Positions 51,263-60,130 of a DNA stretch of 64,000 bases are shown in pieces. Position 1 is the first letter of the stretch. Every line of letters begins with the position of its first letter. The notes beneath the pieces are model-generated. The model was not told where the DNA came from. It did no database searches and was given only the letters and a program-made list of their open reading frames with translations. The stretch is from Bacillota bacterium (GTDB taxonomy: Bacteria > Bacillota > Clostridia > Christensenellales > CAG-138), in the NCBI GenBank assembly GCA_023390655.1, contig JAEWCL010000003.1, forward strand, positions 248,001 to 312,000, read 5' to 3'. The position numbers and the translations under genes are program-made.

Positions 51263-52243
51263 TTGCAACAGGAATATATCTATGCGGTGACGCGCATACA
51301 TACAGAGGAGCAGCGCCTGCTGGACGGGCAGGATATGGAGCGGCTGCTTTTGGCGCAAAGCGCATCCGAATGCTACCGCCTGCTGGCGGACAAGGGCTGG
51401 GGCGTTCCCGGTATCCCGCAAAACGATCCCGACGCCCTGCTTGCCTGCGAAGAGGAGAAAACATGGGCGCTGGTTCACGAACTCGCCGGGGATTTGACGC
51501 CGTTTCGGGCTTTTTACCGTGCGCATGATTTCCATAACCTGAAGGCGGCAATTAAGCTGGTATATGCGGGGCAGGACCGTGAGAATGCCAACCGGTATTT
51601 TCAGCAGCCGGCCACCGTTGATGTACAGACAATCTTGCAGGCGGCCCAGCGGCATGATTTTAACGAGCTTCCGCCGGATATGGCCGAGGCGGGACGCAGC
51701 GCGTACGATGTCCTGATTCATACGGCAAACGGACAGGCCTGCGAGATGATTCTCGACTGCGCCGCGCTGATGGCCGTCGATGCGGAAGGAAAAAGAGCGG
51801 GCAGCGAGCTGCTGCGCTTCTATGCGGAACTTAGGGTGGATACCGCCAACATCAAGGCGGCGGTGCGCGCCTGCAGGATGGCAAAGGACAGGGCGTTTCT
51901 TGAACGCGCCATAGCGTCTGCCGGAACCTTAAATACGGGTGCGCTCATCGATGCTGCGGCAAACTCTCTGGAGGAAATCTATGCGTATCTCTCCGATACG
52001 GCGTATGCGGATGCGGAGGACGCGCTGCGGGAGTCGCTTTCGGCGTTTGAGTGCTGGTGCGACAACCGGCTTATGGAACGCATCCGTCCGCAGCGGTACC
52101 AGTATTTTACCATCGAGCCGCTGGCGGCGTATCTTCTGGCGCGCGAGATGGAAATCGCGATGGTGCGGCTGATCCTTACGGCTAAGATCAACCGGCTTGA
52201 CGATGCGATTGTGCGGAAGAGATGGAGACTGTTATATGTATAA
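51263..52243 (+). CDS. ntpC: V-type ATP synthase subunit C (central connector)
   Basis: A 326-residue, almost entirely helical protein with the C/AC39 family pattern (YIYAVTRIHTEEQRLLDGQDMERLL, RAFYRAHDFHNLKAAIK, FYAELRVDTANIKAAVRA, EPLAAYLLAREMEIAMVRLIL near the end). It starts with TTG at 51263, seven bases after AAAGGAGG. It joins the rotor ring to the central shaft. Overlaps subunit F by eight bases. Confidence 0.92.
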   Translation: MQQEYIYAVTRIHTEEQRLLDGQDMERLLLAQSASECYRLLADKGWGVPGIPQNDPDALLACEEEKTWALVHELAGDLTPFRAFYRAHDFHNLKAAIKLVYAGQDRENANRYFQQPATVDVQTILQAAQRHDFNELPPDMAEAGRSAYDVLIHTANGQACEMILDCAALMAVDAEGKRAGSELLRFYAELRVDTANIKAAVRACRMAKDRAFLERAIASAGTLNTGALIDAAANSLEEIYAYLSDTAYADAEDALRESLSAFECWCDNRLMERIRPQRYQYFTIEPLAAYLLAREMEIAMVRLILTAKINRLDDAIVRKRWRLLYV

Positions 52244-52553
52244 AATAGCGATAATGGGCGACAGGGACAGCATCTACGGCTTTGCCTCCATCGGCATGGA
52301 CATATATCCGGAAACAGACCCCGTGCATGCGGGAAGACGGCTCAAAGCGCTGTTTGAAAGCGGATACGCCATCGTATACGTAACCGAGGCGCTCTATGCG
52401 CATCTGCCCAAAGCGGCGGACGGCGCCACAAGCTCCCTGCCCGCCGTCATTCCGATACCCGGTATAACCGGCAATACGGGGCTTGGCGTTGCGCGCGTGC
52501 GGAAATTCGTGGAGCAGGCCGTGGGCTCCGATATCCTTTTCAACAACCAGTAA
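52236..52553 (+). CDS. ntpG: V-type ATP synthase subunit F (central shaft)
   Basis: A 105-residue Rossmann-like protein from ATG 52236: KIAIMGDRDSIYGFASIGMDIYP, GYAIVYVTEALYAHLP and PAVIPIPGITGNTGLGVARVRKFVEQAVG. This is the F subunit (called NtpG in Enterococcus hirae), which sits in the rotor shaft with subunit D. Starts inside the end of subunit C. Confidence 0.9.
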   Translation: MYKIAIMGDRDSIYGFASIGMDIYPETDPVHAGRRLKALFESGYAIVYVTEALYAHLPKAADGATSSLPAVIPIPGITGNTGLGVARVRKFVEQAVGSDILFNNQ

Positions 52554-52599
52554 CAGGCGGAAAGCTCTGACTCTTATGAAGGAATGGTGACGCACTGAT

Positions 52600-54381
52600 A
52601 TGAGCAGCAAGGGTACGATATTGAAAGTGGCCGGACCGTTGGTGATTGCCGAGGGCATGCGCGACGCCAATATGTTTGACATGGTAAGGGTGGCGAAAAG
52701 CCGCCTGATCGGCGAAATCATAGAGATGCACGGCGACCGCGCGTCCATTCAGGTATATGAGGAAACCAGCGGACTCGGGCCCGGGGAGCCTGTGGAATCC
52801 ACAGGCGTGCCCATGAGCGTGGAGCTTGGGCCGGGGCTGATCGCAAGCATTTATGACGGCATCCAGCGTCCCCTTGACGTGATCCGCGATTTATCCGGCG
52901 ACCGCCTGATCCGTGGGGTGGAGGTGCCAAGCTTATCCCGCGAGAAGAACTGGCACTTTACGCCATGCGTGCAGCCGGGCGATCAGGTAAGCGCGGGCGA
53001 TGTGCTTGGGACCGTGCAGGAAACCGATATCGTTCTGCATAAGGTCATGGTGCCTCCGGGCAAAGGCGGCACCGTAAAAACGATCGCAGAGGGCGAGTAT
53101 ACGATAGAACAGGACGTTGCCGTGCTGGTATCGGCGCAGGGAGAGGAAATTCCCCTGACCCTGATGCAGAGATGGCCGGTGCGCCGCGGCCGCCCCTACG
53201 GACGGAAACTGAGCCCCGGCGAGCCGCTCGTTACAGGCCAGCGGGTGATCGATATGCTCTTCCCCCTCGCGAAGGGCGGCACCGCGGCAGTACCTGGCCC
53301 CTTCGGTTCCGGGAAGACGGTGGTGCAGCATCAGCTTGCCAAATGGGCCGACGCCGATATCATCGTATACATCGGCTGCGGCGAGCGCGGCAATGAGATG
53401 ACCGACGTGCTCAACGAATTTCCCGAGCTGAAGGACCCCAAGACGGGCAAGAGCCTGATGGAGCGCACGGTGCTCATCGCCAACACCTCCGACATGCCGG
53501 TAGCGGCGCGCGAGGCGTCCATCTATACCGGCATCACGATTGCCGAGTATTTCCGGGATATGGGATATTCCGTGGCGCTGATGGCGGACTCCACCTCCCG
53601 CTGGGCAGAGGCCCTGCGTGAAATGAGCGGACGCCTGGAGGAGATGCCGGGAGAGGAAGGGTACCCCGCCTATCTTGGCAGCAGACTTGCGCAGTTTTAT
53701 GAACGCGCCGGGCGCGTCGTCACGCTGGGCAGTGAGCCGCGCGAGGGCGCATTGAGCGTTATCGGGGCGGTTTCCCCCGCCGGCGGAGATATTTCCGAGC
53801 CCGTCAGCCAGGCGACGCTGCGCATCGTGAAGGTGTTTTGGAGCCTTGACGCGCAGCTCGCGTACTCCCGCCATTTCCCGGCTATCAATTGGCTCACGAG
53901 CTATTCGCTCTACGCGGACGACGTCGGCGGCTGGCTCAACGCAAACGTCAGGGAGGACTGGACGGACAGGCGCGGGCGCATCATGCTGCTCCTGCAGGAA
54001 GAGAGCGAATTGGAGGAAATCGTGCAGCTGGTCGGCATGGACGCGCTTTCCCCGTCGGACCGGCTGAAGCTGGAAGCCGCGCGCAGCATCCGTGAGGACT
54101 TTTTGCATCAGGACGCCTTCCATGAGGTGGATACCTATTCGCCGCTCCTGAAGCAATACACGATACTGGAGCTGATTCTCTTATACTATGATTGCTGCCG
54201 GAAAGCGCTTGAACAGGGCGTTTCCATCAGCGCGCTCGTAAAACTGCCCGCGCGCGAGGCAATCGGGCGCTTTAAGTATACGCCGGGCGACCGTGTGGAG
54301 ACGGAATACGAGAGCATCGCACATCAGCTGCATGTGGAAATCGACGGCCTGATCGCGAAGCTGAAGGAGGAAAACGCGTAA
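52600..54381 (+). CDS. ntpA: V-type ATP synthase catalytic subunit A
   Basis: A 593-residue ATPase: N-terminal barrel, the A-specific bulge domain (~110-190), Walker A GPFGSGKTV at 233-241, catalytic Glu in GCGERGNEM, Walker B-like VALMADSTSRWAEA, and PAINWLTSYSLY. Length and motifs are those of a functional catalytic subunit. The stop codon shares one base with the start of subunit B (TAATG). Confidence 0.95.
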   Translation: MSSKGTILKVAGPLVIAEGMRDANMFDMVRVAKSRLIGEIIEMHGDRASIQVYEETSGLGPGEPVESTGVPMSVELGPGLIASIYDGIQRPLDVIRDLSGDRLIRGVEVPSLSREKNWHFTPCVQPGDQVSAGDVLGTVQETDIVLHKVMVPPGKGGTVKTIAEGEYTIEQDVAVLVSAQGEEIPLTLMQRWPVRRGRPYGRKLSPGEPLVTGQRVIDMLFPLAKGGTAAVPGPFGSGKTVVQHQLAKWADADIIVYIGCGERGNEMTDVLNEFPELKDPKTGKSLMERTVLIANTSDMPVAAREASIYTGITIAEYFRDMGYSVALMADSTSRWAEALREMSGRLEEMPGEEGYPAYLGSRLAQFYERAGRVVTLGSEPREGALSVIGAVSPAGGDISEPVSQATLRIVKVFWSLDAQLAYSRHFPAINWLTSYSLYADDVGGWLNANVREDWTDRRGRIMLLLQEESELEEIVQLVGMDALSPSDRLKLEAARSIREDFLHQDAFHEVDTYSPLLKQYTILELILLYYDCCRKALEQGVSISALVKLPAREAIGRFKYTPGDRVETEYESIAHQLHVEIDGLIAKLKEENA

Positions 54382-55751
54382 TGCCCAGGGAATATCGGAC
54401 GATACAGGAAGTTGCCGGGCCGCTGATGATGGTGCGTGGCGTTTCAGAGGTCACTTACGACGAGCTGGGGGAGATTGAACTCTCAAGCGGGGAGCGCCGC
54501 CGCTGCAAGGTGCTGGAGATCGACGGCAGCAACGCGCTGGTACAGCTGTTCGAGAGCTCCGCGGGCATCAACCTGCAGGACAGCAAGGTGCGGTTTCTCG
54601 GGCGCAGCATGGAGCTGGGCGTTTCGGAGGATATGCTCTCCCGCGTGTTCGACGGGCTGGGACGGCCCATTGATGGCGGGCCTGAAATCCTGCCGGAATT
54701 CAGGCGCGATATCAACGGCCTGCCCATGAACCCGGCCTCGCGCAACTACCCGCAGGAATTTATCCAGACAGGGCTGTCGGCCATCGACGGCCTCAATACC
54801 CTGGTGCGCGGGCAAAAACTGCCGATCTTTTCGGCGTCGGGACTGCCTCACGCGCAGCTTGCGGCGCAGATCGCCCGCCAGGCCAGGGTGCTTGGCACGA
54901 GCGAACCCTTTGCCGTGGTATTCGTCGCCATGGGCATCACCTTTGAGGAATCCAATTTCTTTGTGAACTCCTTTAAGGAATCCGGGGCGATCGACCGTAC
55001 CGTCATGTTTGTCAATCTTGCGAACGACCCTGCCGTCGAACGTATCGCCACCCCACGCATGGGCCTTACGGCGGCGGAATATCTGGCGTTTGACAAGGGC
55101 ATGCATGTGCTGGTGATTATGACGGATATCACCAACTATGCGGACGCGCTGCGCGAGGTCTCGGCCGCCCGCAAGGAGGTCCCGGGCCGCCGCGGGTATC
55201 CTGGGTATATGTATACGGACCTTGCGAGCCTTTACGAACGCGCGGGGCGCCTCAAGGGCAAGGCGGGCTCCATCACGCTGATTCCGATCCTGAGCATGCC
55301 GGAGGATGATAAAACCCATCCCATCCCGGACTTGACGGGATATATCACCGAGGGGCAGATCATACTCGCGCGCGATTTGTACCGCAGGAACGTGCAGCCG
55401 CCCATCGACGTGCTGCCGAGCCTTTCCCGCCTCAAGGATAAGGGCATCGGGCACGGCAAGACCCGGGCTGACCACGCCAATACGATGAACCAGCTTTTTG
55501 CCGCCTACTCCAGGGGAAAGAACGCGAAGGAGCTCATGACGATATTGGGCGAGGCCGCCCTCACGGACATCGATCTGCTGTACGCGAGGTTTGCGGATGA
55601 ATTTGAAAAGGAGTACGTCAACCAGGGGTACCAAGCGAACCGCGATATCGAACAGACGCTTGCAATCGGCTGGAAGCTTCTTAGCATCCTTCCGCGCGCG
55701 GAGCTCAAGCGCATCAAGGATGAGTATCTCGACATGTATTACGAGGGTTAG
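54381..55751 (+). CDS. ntpB: V-type ATP synthase regulatory subunit B
   Basis: A 456-residue non-catalytic partner of A: YRTIQEVAGPLMMVRGV start, FDGLGRPIDGGPEI, QTGLSAIDGLNTLVRGQKLPIFSASGLPHAQLAAQI in place of a Walker A loop, AGRLKGKAGSITLIPILSMPEDDKTHPIPDLTGYITEGQI. The missing GKT loop is normal for B. AAGGAGGAAAACGCGTA precedes the ATG. Confidence 0.95.
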   Translation: MPREYRTIQEVAGPLMMVRGVSEVTYDELGEIELSSGERRRCKVLEIDGSNALVQLFESSAGINLQDSKVRFLGRSMELGVSEDMLSRVFDGLGRPIDGGPEILPEFRRDINGLPMNPASRNYPQEFIQTGLSAIDGLNTLVRGQKLPIFSASGLPHAQLAAQIARQARVLGTSEPFAVVFVAMGITFEESNFFVNSFKESGAIDRTVMFVNLANDPAVERIATPRMGLTAAEYLAFDKGMHVLVIMTDITNYADALREVSAARKEVPGRRGYPGYMYTDLASLYERAGRLKGKAGSITLIPILSMPEDDKTHPIPDLTGYITEGQIILARDLYRRNVQPPIDVLPSLSRLKDKGIGHGKTRADHANTMNQLFAAYSRGKNAKELMTILGEAALTDIDLLYARFADEFEKEYVNQGYQANRDIEQTLAIGWKLLSILPRAELKRIKDEYLDMYYEG

Positions 55752-55762
55752 GGGGAGGATGC

Positions 55763-56437
55763 ATGGCGAAGCGGCAGGTAAATCCTACCCGGATGGAGCT
55801 TACCCGGCTCAAACGCAAGCTTGCCACCGCTATCAGGGGGCATAAGCTGCTCAAGGACAAGCGGGATGAGCTGATGCGGCAGTTTCTGGAGCTGGTGCGC
55901 AAAAATATGGCGTTGCGCGAAAAGGTGGAGGCGGGCGTTCACGCGGCGGCGGGGAATTTCGCGCTGGCGCGGGCCGCCATGCAGGACGCGGCGCTCGATA
56001 CCGCGCTGCTCGTGCCCGGGCAGGAAATTCTGCTTGAGGCCGGGGAACGCAATGTGATGAGCGTGGAGATACCGAAGTTTACCTATAAATTCAGGAGCGC
56101 GGATCAGAGCGGCATCTACTCCTATGGCCTGAGCTTTACCTCCGGAGATCTGGACGACGCCGTAAAAAGCCTTTCCGACATCCTTCCGGATATGGTTCTT
56201 CTGGCCGAAATTGAACGGGGCTGCGAGCTAATGGCGGCTGAAATTGAAAAGACCCGGCGGCGCGTCAATGCGCTCGAATATGTCATGATCCCCCAGATGC
56301 GCGAGAGCATCAAATACATTTCCATGAAACTTGACGAAAACGAGCGCAGCACACAGATCCGCCTGATGAAAGTAAAGGATATGGTGCTTGAACAGACGCA
56401 CCACTACAAAGAACGGCAGGGCGCGGTTTCCGAGTAG
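55763..56437 (+). CDS. ntpD: V-type ATP synthase subunit D (rotor shaft)
   Basis: A 224-residue protein with the conserved start VNPTRMELTRLKRKLATAIRGHKLLKDKRDELMR and an antiparallel C-terminal helix ending ERQGAVSE; RRVNALEYVMIPQM is the D signature. It forms the coiled-coil shaft within the A3B3 ring. GGGGGAGGATGC before the ATG; 11 bases after subunit B. Last gene of the operon. Confidence 0.94.
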   Translation: MAKRQVNPTRMELTRLKRKLATAIRGHKLLKDKRDELMRQFLELVRKNMALREKVEAGVHAAAGNFALARAAMQDAALDTALLVPGQEILLEAGERNVMSVEIPKFTYKFRSADQSGIYSYGLSFTSGDLDDAVKSLSDILPDMVLLAEIERGCELMAAEIEKTRRRVNALEYVMIPQMRESIKYISMKLDENERSTQIRLMKVKDMVLEQTHHYKERQGAVSE

Positions 56438-56459
56438 CGCAAAGAATGAATAAGAATGA

Positions 56460-56510
56460 TTGACCGATTCGGTTATTGCTGCTATACTGCAAATAACCGG
56501 ATCGGTTATT
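56460..56510 (+). promoter_or_regulatory. Promoter with TetR-type operators
   Basis: TTGACC (56460-56465), 17 bases, TATACT (56483-56488). AATAACCG-GAT-CGGTTATT (56492-56510), perfect eight-base arms, covers the start site; a second copy of the half-sites, GACCGATTCGGTTAT (56462-56476), overlaps the -35. Both presumably bind the TetR protein encoded next. Confidence 0.65.
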
Positions 56511-56531
56511 TTGTGCTGGAGCGTGACCCAC

Positions 56532-57131
56532 TTGAAACTCTTCGAAAAAATACCGCAGGACAAACAACGCCTGATTCTCAACGCCGCTTATGCCTGCTTT
56601 GGAAGAAGCGGCTACAGGAAGGCCTCCATCGCCGATGTTGCGGAAGCGGCAGGGGTGTCAAAGGCGTCGCTGTTTCAATATTTCGGGACAAAAAAAGAGC
56701 TATACCTGTTTTTATACCGCCATGCGATCGATGAAATTGTCAGCCAGCCGCCGGAGGGATCGGATGATTTTTTTGCGTGCATCCGCGCCGTGAGCGCGAT
56801 CAAGATGGAGGCTTTTGCGAAGCATCCCGGCATGTTTGACTTTTTGTCCTCCACCATAGAGGAAGCGGCGCCTGAAGTGGCGGAGGACTTGAAAGCGCTT
56901 GCGGCGAAAAGCGTGAAACAGGGGATATCCGTTGTGTTTGCAAAGGTGGATTGGACCCGGTTTAAGCCGGAGATCGACAGGGTGACGGCGGTCAACGCTA
57001 TTACGTGGATCAGCGAGGGGTATCTTCGCTCCGCCCTGGGCAAGAAGGATGCCGATACAATGTGCGGCGAGCTTGCGGAATATATGGAGCTGCTGAAAAA
57101 GGCGCTTTATCAGGAAAAATATCTGACATGA
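56532..57131 (+). CDS. TetR/AcrR-family transcriptional regulator
   Basis: A 199-residue regulator whose start I place at TTG 56532 (LKLFEKIPQDKQRLILNAAY; GGAG ten bases upstream); the longer frame would run through the promoter. Helix-turn-helix SIADVAEAAGVSKASLFQYFG around 27-48. The C-terminal domain resembles TetR proteins that sit next to ABC-2 exporters in clostridia. It is first in the operon with an ABC ATPase, permease and glycosyltransferase, and two palindromic sites in its promoter imply autoregulation. Confidence 0.9.
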   Translation: MKLFEKIPQDKQRLILNAAYACFGRSGYRKASIADVAEAAGVSKASLFQYFGTKKELYLFLYRHAIDEIVSQPPEGSDDFFACIRAVSAIKMEAFAKHPGMFDFLSSTIEEAAPEVAEDLKALAAKSVKQGISVVFAKVDWTRFKPEIDRVTAVNAITWISEGYLRSALGKKDADTMCGELAEYMELLKKALYQEKYLT

Positions 57132-57160
57132 GGCCGGATTAAGAAAGCAAGGGAGGCGAC

Positions 57161-58036
57161 ATGATGGCGGCGATCAAAATCGAGCATCTGAAAAAGAATT
57201 ACGGCAAGCATGTTGGAACAAGAAATGTTACGTTTTCCGTCAACGAGGGCGAAATTTTTGGTTTTGTAGGCCCCAACGGCGCGGGGAAGACCACCACCAT
57301 CAAGGCGCTCATGGGGTTCGTTTTCGCCGACGGAGGCTCGGCGTCCATATGCGGGCTGGATGCTGTAAAGGATACGAAAAAGATCAAGGCTTTTACAGGT
57401 TATGTTCCGAGCGACGTCCGCCTTTACGCAAACATGCGGGTAAAAGAGCTGTTTGAGCGCAACGCCGCCTTTTATGATGGCGGTTGTGCGCTTGAGAAGG
57501 GGCGTCTGTGCGAACTCTTTGAGGTGGAAGCGGGCAAGCGGTTTCATGAGCTTTCCAGCGGCAACAAGAAAAAAGTATCCATCATTTGCGCCCTGATGTC
57601 AAAGCCGCGGGTCATTATCCTTGACGAGCCTACAAACGGGCTGGATCCGGTGATGCAAAGGAAACTGTTTGAGGAATTAAAACGGCAGACCGCAAACGGC
57701 GCTTCCGTATTGCTCTCCAGCCACAATCTTGCCGAGGTGCAGGAATACTGCCAGCGTGTCGCGTTTATCAAGGCTGGGACTATACTCGCGGTCATAGATT
57801 TGACAAAGCCCTCTGAGCCGCGGAAAATTCTGACCATTTCGGGCGGAACAAGCGATATTCCCGTGGGGTTAGAGCTGCTAAAAGAAACCGGCGGCAAGCG
57901 TATTTTTCGCTCCGGGTTAGGTAGCGGCGCACTTTTGAGCGCGCTCACACAAATCGCTCCCGAGGATTTTACCGTGGAAAATGAGAGCATGGAAGAGCAC
58001 TTTTGGAGCCTCTACGGACAGGAGGAACATCAATGA
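57161..58036 (+). CDS. ABC-2-type transporter ATP-binding protein
   Basis: A 291-residue ATPase: Walker A GPNGAGKTT, FTGYVPSDVRLYANMRVKELF Q-region, signature variant LSSGNKKKVSIICAL, Walker B VIILDEPTNGLDP, H-loop LSSHN. The SSGN signature is common in bacteriocin/drug ABC-2 exporters (BcrA/YtrB-like). GGGAGGCGAC precedes the ATG; the stop overlaps the permease start (ATGA). Confidence 0.93.
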   Translation: MMAAIKIEHLKKNYGKHVGTRNVTFSVNEGEIFGFVGPNGAGKTTTIKALMGFVFADGGSASICGLDAVKDTKKIKAFTGYVPSDVRLYANMRVKELFERNAAFYDGGCALEKGRLCELFEVEAGKRFHELSSGNKKKVSIICALMSKPRVIILDEPTNGLDPVMQRKLFEELKRQTANGASVLLSSHNLAEVQEYCQRVAFIKAGTILAVIDLTKPSEPRKILTISGGTSDIPVGLELLKETGGKRIFRSGLGSGALLSALTQIAPEDFTVENESMEEHFWSLYGQEEHQ

Positions 58037-58842
58037 ACATTTTTTCTTTGGAGCTGCGCAACCTCCGCAGAAGCGCGCTTATCGGGGCGCTGTCCGTCAG
58101 TTGCGCGATCTATGCGATGCTGGAGTTCTTCCCGTCCATGCAATCGGAGTCCATGCAGGCGTTGGCGAACGCAAAACTGGAAGGAATTGACCTCTCGGTA
58201 TTGGCCGCGCTGGGGCTTGCGGAGATTCCGGATTTTACCGTGATCACCAATTTCTTTGGCTATGTTCTCCAATTTATCACGCTGGCGATCATGGTGCTCG
58301 TTACGCAGCAGGCAGTCGCGCTTTTCATTAAGGAAGAAACGGACGGCACCATAGAATACCTGCTTGCCAAGCCGGTTTCCCGCAGTGAGATTTTCTTTCA
58401 AAAGCTGCTGGCGCATCTTGGCGTATTCCTGGGCATGGCCGCAGTCTACACCGTGGTGACGGTAATCGGCTATCTCTCCGTCAGCGATTTTACCTTTGGC
58501 GCGGCGGTGACGGAGGCCGTTATTTTCTATTCTGCCATCTTCTTCGTCGGGCTGATCTTCTCTGCTGTCGGCTTCCTGCTGTCCACGCTTATCAAAAGCA
58601 GCAAAGGCGTGGCGGGCGTTACGATCGCCATTGTCTTTGGGACCTTTATCCTCGGCGTTATGTCGGCTGTCATTAAACACTTGGAGTTCCTCAGCTGGTT
58701 TTCGCCGATGGACTGGATCAAGACCCAAAAGCTGATGACAAAGGGAATCCTGCCTGAGGAATGGATCGCCGGAGTTGCCGTCATATTGGGCTGCACGCTG
58801 GCGGCCTGGCTTAGATACCGCAGGAAAGATTTGCTGATTTAG
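58033..58842 (+). CDS. ABC-2-type transporter permease
   Basis: A 269-residue membrane protein from ATG 58033 (GGAGGAACATCA) with six predicted helices and the extended ABC-2 pattern: IFSLELRNLRRSALIGAL at the N-terminus, VALFIKEETDGTIEYLLAKPVSRSEIFFQKLL, FFVGLIFSAVGFLLSTLIKSSKGVAGVTI. The central ETDGT..LLA.PVSR motif is typical of ABC-2 permeases. Partner of the preceding ATPase; exported substrate unknown, possibly a lipid or peptide. Confidence 0.9.
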   Translation: MNIFSLELRNLRRSALIGALSVSCAIYAMLEFFPSMQSESMQALANAKLEGIDLSVLAALGLAEIPDFTVITNFFGYVLQFITLAIMVLVTQQAVALFIKEETDGTIEYLLAKPVSRSEIFFQKLLAHLGVFLGMAAVYTVVTVIGYLSVSDFTFGAAVTEAVIFYSAIFFVGLIFSAVGFLLSTLIKSSKGVAGVTIAIVFGTFILGVMSAVIKHLEFLSWFSPMDWIKTQKLMTKGILPEEWIAGVAVILGCTLAAWLRYRRKDLLI

Positions 58843-58861
58843 GATGGAAGGAGGACCCACT

Positions 58862-60112
58862 GTGCGTATCTGCTTCATGACGCTCGGAACACGCGGGGAC
58901 GTGCAGCCGTACTTGGCTTTGGCGCAGGCGCTCATGCGCCGCGGACACGGCGCTGTCATCTGCACAGGAGAGAGCTTCCGTCAGTTGATCGAAGGGCATG
59001 GCGTGGAATTTTGCAGAACAGAGCTGGACCTGATGGCAATGCTGAAAACGCCGGAGGGCAGCGCCCTGTTTCATGGCGGCGTCAAACATTTTGGCCGCGC
59101 CATGCGATATACAAAAGAGGTGTTTAATCCGGCATTCAGAAAGAGCCTGGACGATTTCTGGCACTGTGCGCAGGGGGCGGATATCATTGTCTATCATCCC
59201 AAGGTGATGGCTGCCGTCGATATGGTGCAGGTGCTGGGGTGTGTAGCGGTGCATATGCCGCCGGTTCCCACCATTTTTCCCGTTTCGGAGTTTCCGAACC
59301 CGGCCATCTTGCCCGCGGGCAGCCTTGGGGCGTTCCTGAATAGGCTCAGCTATCGGCTGACGGCGAAGGCAGACCTTGCAAGCATGGCGGAGATCAATGA
59401 TTTCAGGACGAGGACATTGGGGCTGCAAAAACGCAAGGCCGGCGTTTTCGTCTATCAAAACGGCGGCACGGATATTCCCATCGTATACCCGGTCAGCCCC
59501 GCGCTCTTTGACGAGGTATCCAGTTGGAACGGCAAAGTTTTTCTTCCGGGATTCTTCTATCTGGACACAAACACACACTCCCTCTCACCGGAAGCCGAGC
59601 GTTTTCTCGCATCCGGTAAAGCGCCCGTCGTGATCACCTTCAGCAGCATGCCGCTGCGGCAGCCGGAAGCGTTCAAAGAGAAGTTGCTGGGCGCGCTCAG
59701 GCAGTCCGGGGACAGGGCGATTGTTCTAACTGGCGTGAGCGGGCTGGCTTTTGAGAATTCCGGCGGTATCCTGGCGCTGGAAGAAGCCCCGCACCATCTT
59801 CTGTTTTCAAGAGCGAAGGGAATCGTGCACCACGGCGGCGCAGGCACCGTCGCCGAAGCCCTGCGTTCCGGCGTGCCGCAGTTGATCATTCCATTTTCTG
59901 TGGATCAGCCGTTTTGGGCAAGCCGCCTCGCAAGGCTTGGTTACGCGCTGCCGCCGCTAAGGGAAGACAAGTTGACACAGCAAAGCCTGGCCTCCGCGTT
60001 CTCCCGGATGGAAGAGCAGGAGGTCATTTTGACAGCGCGCCGGATCAAGGAATCCATGCAAAGTGAAAACGGGGTGGAGAATGCTGCGAACTATCTGGAG
60101 GGATTGCTGTAG
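58862..60112 (+). CDS. UGT-type (GT1 family) glycosyltransferase
   Basis: A 416-residue GT-B enzyme starting at GTG 58862 (GGAAGGAGG eight bases upstream). MTLGTRGDVQPYLALAQALMRRGHGAVICTG is the N-terminal acceptor-domain loop of sterol/macrolide glucosyltransferases; FSRAKGIVHHGGAGTVAEALRSGVPQLIIPFSVDQPFWA is the UDP-sugar binding signature. Such enzymes glycosylate hydrophobic acceptors (sterols, macrolides, lipids). Being co-transcribed with an ABC-2 exporter and a TetR regulator it may tag a compound for export or detoxification (inference). Ends 18 bases from the convergent trkH. Confidence 0.9.
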   Translation: MRICFMTLGTRGDVQPYLALAQALMRRGHGAVICTGESFRQLIEGHGVEFCRTELDLMAMLKTPEGSALFHGGVKHFGRAMRYTKEVFNPAFRKSLDDFWHCAQGADIIVYHPKVMAAVDMVQVLGCVAVHMPPVPTIFPVSEFPNPAILPAGSLGAFLNRLSYRLTAKADLASMAEINDFRTRTLGLQKRKAGVFVYQNGGTDIPIVYPVSPALFDEVSSWNGKVFLPGFFYLDTNTHSLSPEAERFLASGKAPVVITFSSMPLRQPEAFKEKLLGALRQSGDRAIVLTGVSGLAFENSGGILALEEAPHHLLFSRAKGIVHHGGAGTVAEALRSGVPQLIIPFSVDQPFWASRLARLGYALPPLREDKLTQQSLASAFSRMEEQEVILTARRIKESMQSENGVENAANYLEGLL

Positions 60113-60130
60113 TGCGTGTCAATACGACGA

